Positions 59,415 to 64,000 of a stretch of DNA of 64,000 bases are shown piece by piece. Made by a program: the position numbers and the translations under genes. Numbering within the stretch: the stretch's first letter is position 1; each line of letters starts with the position of its first letter. The notes under the pieces are model-generated. The model was not told the DNA's origin. It made no database searches and saw only the letters and a list, made by a program, of their open reading frames with translations. The DNA is from Gaiellasilicea sp963794385 (GTDB lineage: Bacteria; Actinomycetota; Thermoleophilia; Gaiellales; Gaiellaceae): contig CAWCDT010000007.1 in assembly GCA_963794385.1 (NCBI GenBank), positions 124,001 to 188,000 on the forward strand. Direction: 5' to 3'.

Positions 59415-60025
59415 GCCACAGTCGCGTGGAGCGGGCCGAGGCCGGCGAAGGTGAGCTCGACGGGGCCGCTCTCGATGTCCTCACGCAGCTCGAGCACCGG
59501 CCCGGCCAGCACGTCGCCCGGCCGCAGCCGCGTGTTCGCGGCCGCGAGTGAGCGCGCCGCCTCCCATTCAGGCCCGCCTGCCAGATCCGTCTCCACGACC
59601 GGCCCGAGCTGCAGGGCGAAGTCGCGGTCCTTCGGTGGCGCGAGCTCAGGTGCGCGCCACTCCGCGAACCCGGTGAAGCCTGCGACCTCGCCGTCGAATC
59701 CGATCAGTGCCGCGAGCCGCAGGGAAGCGTCGAGCCTGCCGCTGGGACGCGTCACGAACGCCCCCGGCGATCGGATCGCGGCGGGGTTCGCAAACGAGAA
59801 CGCGTCGAGGCTGTCGAAGATCCGGACGGACGGCGGCTCGAGCACGGGCGCGCGGAGAAGCACGTCCGCGAGCGGGTACACCGCGTGCTCGCGTGAGGCG
59901 GAGCCGCCGGTGAAGAAGGCCTGCAGCGTCTGCGCGGCGAGCTGAACGACGGTATCGCCAACGATGCGGCCGGGCCAGCCGCGCTCGAGCGCGTCCTCGA
60001 CCGGCGTGAACATGCAGAGCCGCAC
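59411..60025 (-). CDS. Fumarylacetoacetate hydrolase-like protein, shortened
   Basis: A 204-residue protein resembling FAH family proteins (RLCMFTPVEDALERGWPGRI, VYPLADVLLRAPVLEPPSVR, FANPAAIRSPGA and ELAPPKDRDFALQLGPVVET). Normal members have about 280 residues. The metal-binding ExE before the VIG strand appears as SLR in ASLRLAALIG, so the catalytic metal site looks lost. Location between hmgA and hppD suggests a link to tyrosine breakdown, but activity is doubtful. ATG at 60023-60025. Confidence 0.65.
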   Translation of the reverse strand: MRLCMFTPVEDALERGWPGRIVGDTVVQLAAQTLQAFFTGGSASREHAVYPLADVLLRAPVLEPPSVRIFDSLDAFSFANPAAIRSPGAFVTRPSGRLDASLRLAALIGFDGEVAGFTGFAEWRAPELAPPKDRDFALQLGPVVETDLAGGPEWEAARSLAAANTRLRPGDVLAGPVLELREDIESGPVELTFAGLGPLHATVA

Positions 60026-60040
60026 CGCGCCAGAGTAGGA

Positions 60041-60068
60041 GAAGGGCCCGCCGCACGGCAGGCCCTTC
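60041..60068 (-). terminator. Hairpin after the secreted protein gene
   Basis: GAAGGGCC (60041-60048) pairs with GGCCCTTC (60061-60068), with a smaller inner stem. It starts about 23 bases after the stop of the gene at 60092 on the minus strand and precedes the FAH-like start. There is no strong T-tract. Confidence 0.5.
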
Positions 60069-60091
60069 CCTCGAGCAAGATCAGGTGCTCG

Positions 60092-60676
60092 TTAGTTGCC
60101 GGGCTTCTGACGCAGCTCGACGTTGGTGATCGTAAAGTCGCCGGGCTGGTCGACGATGATGAACGTGACCGCGTCCTCGGCGATCCGATACGCCGGATTG
60201 GCCGCGACGAACGCCGCCCAGCTCGCGTACGTTCCGCTGCCGTAGCTGACGATGCACGTCGCGTCGTTGATCACGTCGACGGTTCCCGAGCCGTCGTTGC
60301 AGCCGACGGCGTCGACGAACGCGTAGCCCTCGGTCGTGCCGTCGGCGTCCTCGTCGATCGGGATGCTGAACCGCGGCGAGCCACCGACGACAGGGCCACC
60401 CGTGTAGCTGAAGGACAGCTTCTGGACCTCGGAGAGCAGGCGGCCCTCGAGCTTGCTGTTGCCGACGTAGACGCCCGCATAGTTGTTATTCGGATCGGTG
60501 TCACTGTCGGTGGTGTCGATGACTGCGCCATCCTTGGTCAGCTCGCACGTGCCGTGGAGCCCTTCGTCGATGCCCTGGAAGCAGTAGAGCCGGTTGCCGC
60601 TGCCGGGATCGGCAAAGGCGATCGATGCGAGCGCGAGCGCAGCGAGTGCGACCAGCGCGATGGAGAACCTCTTCAT
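60092..60676 (-). CDS. Secreted protein of unknown function
   Basis: A 194-residue exported protein. The signal peptide is MKRFSIALVALAALALASIA, probably cleaved after AFA. The mature part has four Cys (YCFQGIDEGLHGTCEL, VGCNDGSG, TCIVSYG), suggesting two disulfides, and acidic Asn/Asp-rich stretches (TTDSDTDPNNNYAG). No family recognised. The ATG at 60674-60676 is preceded by an AGGGG held in the loop of a small hairpin. It has its own promoter-like sequence and terminator. Confidence 0.75.
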   Translation of the reverse strand: MKRFSIALVALAALALASIAFADPGSGNRLYCFQGIDEGLHGTCELTKDGAVIDTTDSDTDPNNNYAGVYVGNSKLEGRLLSEVQKLSFSYTGGPVVGGSPRFSIPIDEDADGTTEGYAFVDAVGCNDGSGTVDVINDATCIVSYGSGTYASWAAFVAANPAYRIAEDAVTFIIVDQPGDFTITNVELRQKPGN

Positions 60677-60677
60677 G

Positions 60678-60694
60678 CTCAGACCCCTTCTGAG
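60678..60694 (-). promoter_or_regulatory. Hairpin containing the ribosome binding site
   Basis: On the minus strand CTCAGA-AGGGG-TCTGAG forms a 6-base-pair stem with the Shine-Dalgarno-like AGGGG as the loop, one base before the ATG. It could set the translation level of the secreted protein. Confidence 0.45.
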
Positions 60695-60791
60695 TTCGTG
60701 ATCCGGCAGCCCGGACCGCGCAATGCGACCCAACCTGCCCCGTTGCCGCGCCGGCGACCCGCAGACTGCCCTCTCCCCACGCAGCGCGGAC

Positions 60792-60820
60792 GTTCTACTC
60801 GCTGTCGTGCGATCCCGCAA
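60792..60820 (-). promoter_or_regulatory. Putative promoter of the secreted protein gene
   Basis: On the minus strand TTGCGG (60815-60820) and TAGAAC (60792-60797) are separated by 17 bases. Transcription would begin near 60785 and give a leader of about 110 bases. The remaining space up to the CDF gene stop holds nothing else I recognise. Confidence 0.35.
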
Positions 60821-60831
60821 GAGCGGACTTG

Positions 60832-62196
60832 TCAGGGTTCTGTATGGACGATCACGTCAGCGACGTCGGGCCGCGCGCGGCGCAGACGCTCCTCGACCTC
60901 GCTCGCGAGTGCATGCGCATCGGAGAGCGTCGACGCGGGGTCGAGTCCGAGCGTCACGAACGCGACGACCCCCTGTTCAGTCCGCAGCAGCCGCAGCTCC
61001 CGCGGCGGGCCGCCCGCGGCCCGCTCGACCGCCGCCGCCAGCTCAGCCGCCTCCACCTCCTCCCCCGCTCCGGCTTCGGCGAGCGGCTCGAGATGGGTCT
61101 GCACCGACGAGATCTCGGGCACGGCGCGCACGATCGCGCGCTCGAGTTGCTCGGCGATGTCGTGCGCCTCGTCGAGCGGCAGGCCGCCCGGCAGCTTCAG
61201 GTGCAGCGAGAGCTCCGTGACGCCGTCGAGCGAGACGAGACTGAGGTTGTGGATCTCGCGCACGCTCGGGACGGTGAGCGCGGCGGCATGCGCACGCTCG
61301 CGCAGCGCGGCGCGGTCGACGGCCGGCTCCACGTGCACGACGACGTCGCTCTCGGGTAGCGCCCGCGCCAGCGCCGCCTCAACCTGATCGGCGGCAGCAT
61401 GGCCCTGGCCAACCGCCGCTTCCGGGGAGACCGAGATGACGACGTCCGCGAACGTCCGGCCCGCCGCCTGGCGCAGGCGGAGCCGGTTGAGCGAGACGGG
61501 CGGCTCGATCCTTGCGATCGCTGCCCGTGCGGCCGCCTCGGCGTCGGCTGGGGCACGGTCCATGAGCACGTCCACGTTGCGCCGGATGAGACGCCCCGCG
61601 GCCAGGAGCACGAGCGCTGCGACGAAGAGCGCCGCCAGCGAATCGCCCTCCGGGAAGCCTGCCGCAGCCGCGACGAGCCCGGCGAGCACGGCGAGAGTGC
61701 CGGCGAAGTCGCTGGCGAAGTGAAGCGCATTCGAGCGCAGCGCCTCGCTGTTGAACCGCCGCGCCGTCCGCAAGGAGACAACCGTGCGCGAGAGGTCGAT
61801 CGCGAGCACGACGAAGGCGACGGCGAAGACCCACCAGGCCGGGTCGAGCGAGTGCTCCGAGGCGCCCGTGAGCCGTGCGACCGCGAGGCCGGCCACGGCG
61901 ACGCTGACGAGCGCGAGCACGGTCGCCTCACCCAGCGCAGCGAGGTGCTCGGCCTTCCCATGCCCGTACTGGTGCCGATCGTCCGCGGGCCGGACCGCCA
62001 CACCGATCGCGAAGAACGTGAGCAGCGCGGCGACGAGGTCGGTGCCCGAGTGGAGCGCCTCGGAGACGAACCCGAGGCTGCCGCTCGCGAGGCCCGTGCC
62101 GAGCTTGAGCGCGACGAGCGTCGCCGCCGCCACGATCGAGACGAGCGCGGTCCGCCGCTGCGGCGTCATGCCGCGAAGGCTATTCAGGTCCAGCAC
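60832..62196 (-). CDS. Cation diffusion facilitator transporter with extended C-terminus
   Basis: A 454-residue CDF metal exporter. It has six helices, with the metal-site pairs HSGTD (His49, Asp53) and HFASD (His159, Asp163). The DRHQYGHGKAEHLAALGE loop is typical. Most CDF proteins have about 300 residues with one cytoplasmic ZT-dimer-like domain. Here the cytoplasmic part is about 240 residues and seems to hold two to three such domains in tandem (VVVHVEPAVDRAALRERAHA, VQTHLEPLAEAGAGEEVEAA, VIVHTEP). Metal unknown, possibly Zn, Mn or Fe. Confidence 0.9.
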   Translation of the reverse strand: MLDLNSLRGMTPQRRTALVSIVAAATLVALKLGTGLASGSLGFVSEALHSGTDLVAALLTFFAIGVAVRPADDRHQYGHGKAEHLAALGEATVLALVSVAVAGLAVARLTGASEHSLDPAWWVFAVAFVVLAIDLSRTVVSLRTARRFNSEALRSNALHFASDFAGTLAVLAGLVAAAAGFPEGDSLAALFVAALVLLAAGRLIRRNVDVLMDRAPADAEAAARAAIARIEPPVSLNRLRLRQAAGRTFADVVISVSPEAAVGQGHAAADQVEAALARALPESDVVVHVEPAVDRAALRERAHAAALTVPSVREIHNLSLVSLDGVTELSLHLKLPGGLPLDEAHDIAEQLERAIVRAVPEISSVQTHLEPLAEAGAGEEVEAAELAAAVERAAGGPPRELRLLRTEQGVVAFVTLGLDPASTLSDAHALASEVEERLRRARPDVADVIVHTEP

Positions 62197-62218
62197 GCCG
62201 CGGTGAGATGATTCGAGC

Positions 62219-63560
62219 GTGCGGATTGCTACGACAGCGCTCGTCCTGCTCGCCGTTCTCGCCGTGCCCGCCTCGCGCGCTCCGGCCGGTATCTGCTGCC
62301 CTCCTCCGACCGAGCTCGCGTGGTCGCCCGACGGGACGAGGCTCCTCGTTGCGCGGGCTGGCAGCCCGCTGCTCGAGGTGCGTGCCGACGGCGGCGGCGT
62401 GCGCTCGCTCGTTGCCGACGAGAACGCCTGGTACCGCAGCCCGCGCTGGTCGCCCGACGGGCGCCGTGTCGCTGCGACCCGACTCTCCGTCGGCCCGGGA
62501 CCGGGGCCGCGGATCGAAGTCGTCGACGCCGCCGAGGGGCGGGTCGTTGCGACCTTCGAAGGGCAGAATCAGAATCCGGCCTGGTCGCCTGAGGGCAGTC
62601 GGCTCGCCTACACAACGTCCGGCGCCGCCGACAAGCAAACGATCTCGATCGCGGGAGCCGACGGCTCGGGCTCTCGCGTGATCGGGCCGGGCACCACTCC
62701 GGTCTGGCGGCCGGACGGGCTGGCGATCGCGTTCGAGCGTGACCATGTCGTCCGGACGATCTCGAGCGACGGGAGCGGCGAGCGCCGCGTCGCCGACGGC
62801 GCGCGCCCGCTGTGGTCACCGGATGGCTCGCTGCTCGCATTCTTGACCGCCGACGGAGCACACGTCGTCCGACGCGACGGCACGCTCGTGCGGTTCGTTG
62901 CCGGGGCCGCACCCGTCGCGTGGCTGCCGGGCGGCCGGCTGGCGCTCTGGATGGACAACGGGACCGCGGCGGTCTCGGTCGCGACGGGACGAACGACTCC
63001 TCTCTCGCAGACCTTCGCGGAACCGTCGCCGGACGGCCGACGACTGGCCGCCCTGCTGGAGACGGGGTTCGGCGATCACCTGTACGTCGTCGCGCCGGGC
63101 GACCGCTCTGCGCGGCGGCTCGAGCTCGACCCGCCGGCGTGTGCCGGCGGCACGAACCCCTGCCGCGTCGGCACCGATCGCGCCGACCGGATCACGGGGA
63201 GCGCCGTGCGCGACGTGCTCTTCCCCGGCGCGGGCGACGACGTCGTCCGCGCCGGCGCGGGCCACGACAGGGTAGACGCCGCCTTCGGCGCCGACACTGT
63301 GCAGGGCGGCCCGGGCAACGACGTGCTCAGCGGCGAGCCGGGTGAACGACCGCCTCTTCGGCGGGCCGGGCATCGACAGCCTGGTCGGAGACGGTGGCCG
63401 CGACCTGCTCGACGGTGGCGAAGGCCGGGACAAGATCGATGCGGCGGGCGACGGCGGCGCCCGCGACACGATCCGCTGCGGCGGCGGGCGCGATACCGTC
63501 ACAGCCGACCGCGCGGACCGGGTCGCGGCCGACTGCGAGCGGGTCGTCCGCTCCAGCTAG
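62219..63560 (+). CDS. Secreted TolB-like propeller with calcium-binding repeats (reading frame interrupted)
   Basis: An exported protein of about 447 residues. The signal peptide is TTALVLLAVLAVPASRAPA. Six propeller blades follow (ELAWSPDGTRLLVARAG, NPAWSPEGSRLAYTTSG, RPLWSPDGSLLAFLTADG). The C-terminal part is a run of hemolysin-type calcium-binding repeats (GAGDDVVRAGAGHDRVDAAF, GGPGNDVLSG, then GGPGIDSLVGDGGRDLLDGG). The repeats change frame near 63340 at GAGCCGGGTGAACGACC, with one extra base. Start GTG at 62219, 22 bases from the divergent CDF start. Role unknown. Confidence 0.8.
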
Positions 63561-63569
63561 CGGCTCGAG

Positions 63570-64000
63570 CTAGAGGTTGCCGCGGAGGGCCTGCTCGCGC
63601 TCGATCGACTCGAACAGCGCCTTGAAGTTGCCCTCGCCGAAGGTGGTCGCGCCGTGCCGCTCGATCACCTCGAAGAAGAGCGTCGGCCGGTCCTGTGCCG
63701 TCTTCGTGAAGATCTGGAGCAGGTAGCCGTCCTCGTCGCGGTCGGCGAGGATGCGCAGCCGTTCGAGGTCGCCGTAGTCCTCGGCGATCTCGCCGACGCG
63801 GCCCTCGACTTCCTCGTAGTACGCCTCGGGAGTGTCGAGGAAGAGGACGCCACGGTCCTTCAGCGCCTCGATCGTGCGGACAATGTCCTCGCTCTGGAGC
63901 GCGATGTGCTGCACGCCCGGCCCGCCGTTGAACTCGAGGTACTCCTCGATCTGACTCTTGCGCTTGCCCTGCGCCGGCTCGTTGATCGGGAACTTGATCT
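63570..64000 (-). CDS. hppD: 4-hydroxyphenylpyruvate dioxygenase, 3' part only
   Basis: The C-terminal 140 or so residues of HPPD, cut by the window edge. GVQHIALQSEDIVRTIEALK holds an iron-ligand His, YLLQIFTKTAQDRPTLFFEV holds the ligand Glu region (FFEVIER), and FGEGNFKALFESIEREQALR is the usual C-terminal helix. It converts 4-hydroxyphenylpyruvate to homogentisate, the substrate of HmgA encoded 5 kb away on the same strand. Confidence 0.93.
   Translation of the reverse strand, partial: IKFPINEPAQGKRKSQIEEYLEFNGGPGVQHIALQSEDIVRTIEALKDRGVLFLDTPEAYYEEVEGRVGEIAEDYGDLERLRILADRDEDGYLLQIFTKTAQDRPTLFFEVIERHGATTFGEGNFKALFESIEREQALRGNL

Noticed and set aside
1..64000. tRNA genes, rRNA genes, CRISPR arrays, insertion sequences or prophage
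   Set aside because: No T-loop-type motifs, repeat-spacer patterns, transposases or phage genes were seen in either strand.

Overview
The window is a gene-dense, high-GC stretch (mostly GTG/ATG starts and many 4-base stop/start overlaps) of a bacterial chromosome. The content (roadblock/LC7 protein, rplM-rpsI-glmM-glmS block, AlkA and rhodanese genes, homogentisate pathway, actinobacterial-type LexA box) suggests a deep-branching actinobacterium, perhaps of the Thermoleophilia (Gaiellales/Solirubrobacterales). The taxonomic call is inference. I saw no rRNA, tRNA, CRISPR array, prophage or insertion sequence.

Layout. 0-7 kb: thioredoxin, a small membrane protein, a lipid-kinase-like protein, a NUDIX hydrolase, a cyclic-nucleotide-binding protein, hydrolases, a Rid protein and a GCS2-type carboxylate-amine ligase. 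7-12 kb: an ECF sigma factor with a membrane partner, an M74-M14 peptidase fusion, a peroxiredoxin whose catalytic Cys codon is TGA, and a polytopic membrane protein. 12-21 kb: fabI, a large subtilase, an SDR, alr, an acpS-nnr fusion, a HAD phosphatase, ArfB and a glycolipid-binding-like protein. 21-28.6 kb: a NAD-linked formate dehydrogenase operon (NuoE/F-like beta subunit, an embedded O-methyltransferase, a selenocysteine alpha subunit, birA) converging on mobA and fdhD, which mature the enzyme. 28.6-35 kb: glmS, glmM, rpsI, rplM, an MFS transporter and a glycosylase. 35-46 kb: acylphosphatase, aminotransferase, guaA, guaB, a PfkB kinase, a D-Ala-D-Ala carboxypeptidase, a LysM protein, pyrF, an SOS-regulated exonuclease/UvrC-like protein, HU and pyrE. 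46-54.6 kb: BrkB, rdgB, an rph-mgtC fusion, murI, a GATase, a compact operon of rhodanese, hydrolase, GST, acetyltransferase and AlkA-like genes, and a second rhodanese. 54.6-64 kb: a secreted alpha-amylase, a phosphatase, hmgA, an FAH-like protein, a secreted protein, a CDF transporter, a propeller/calcium-repeat protein and the end of hppD.

Main results. Two in-frame TGA codons sit exactly where Cys or Sec is expected. One is in the formate dehydrogenase alpha subunit and the other is at the peroxidatic position of a one-Cys peroxiredoxin. Each is followed at the right distance by a hairpin fitting the bacterial SECIS pattern, so the organism very probably makes selenoproteins and the peroxiredoxin is one of them. 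Separately, at least eight genes, including the essential fabI, alr and glmM, are interrupted by frameshifts that each leave one extra base. This points to insertion-biased sequence errors, or less likely to a biological +1 shift, and must be kept in mind when reading gene ends here.
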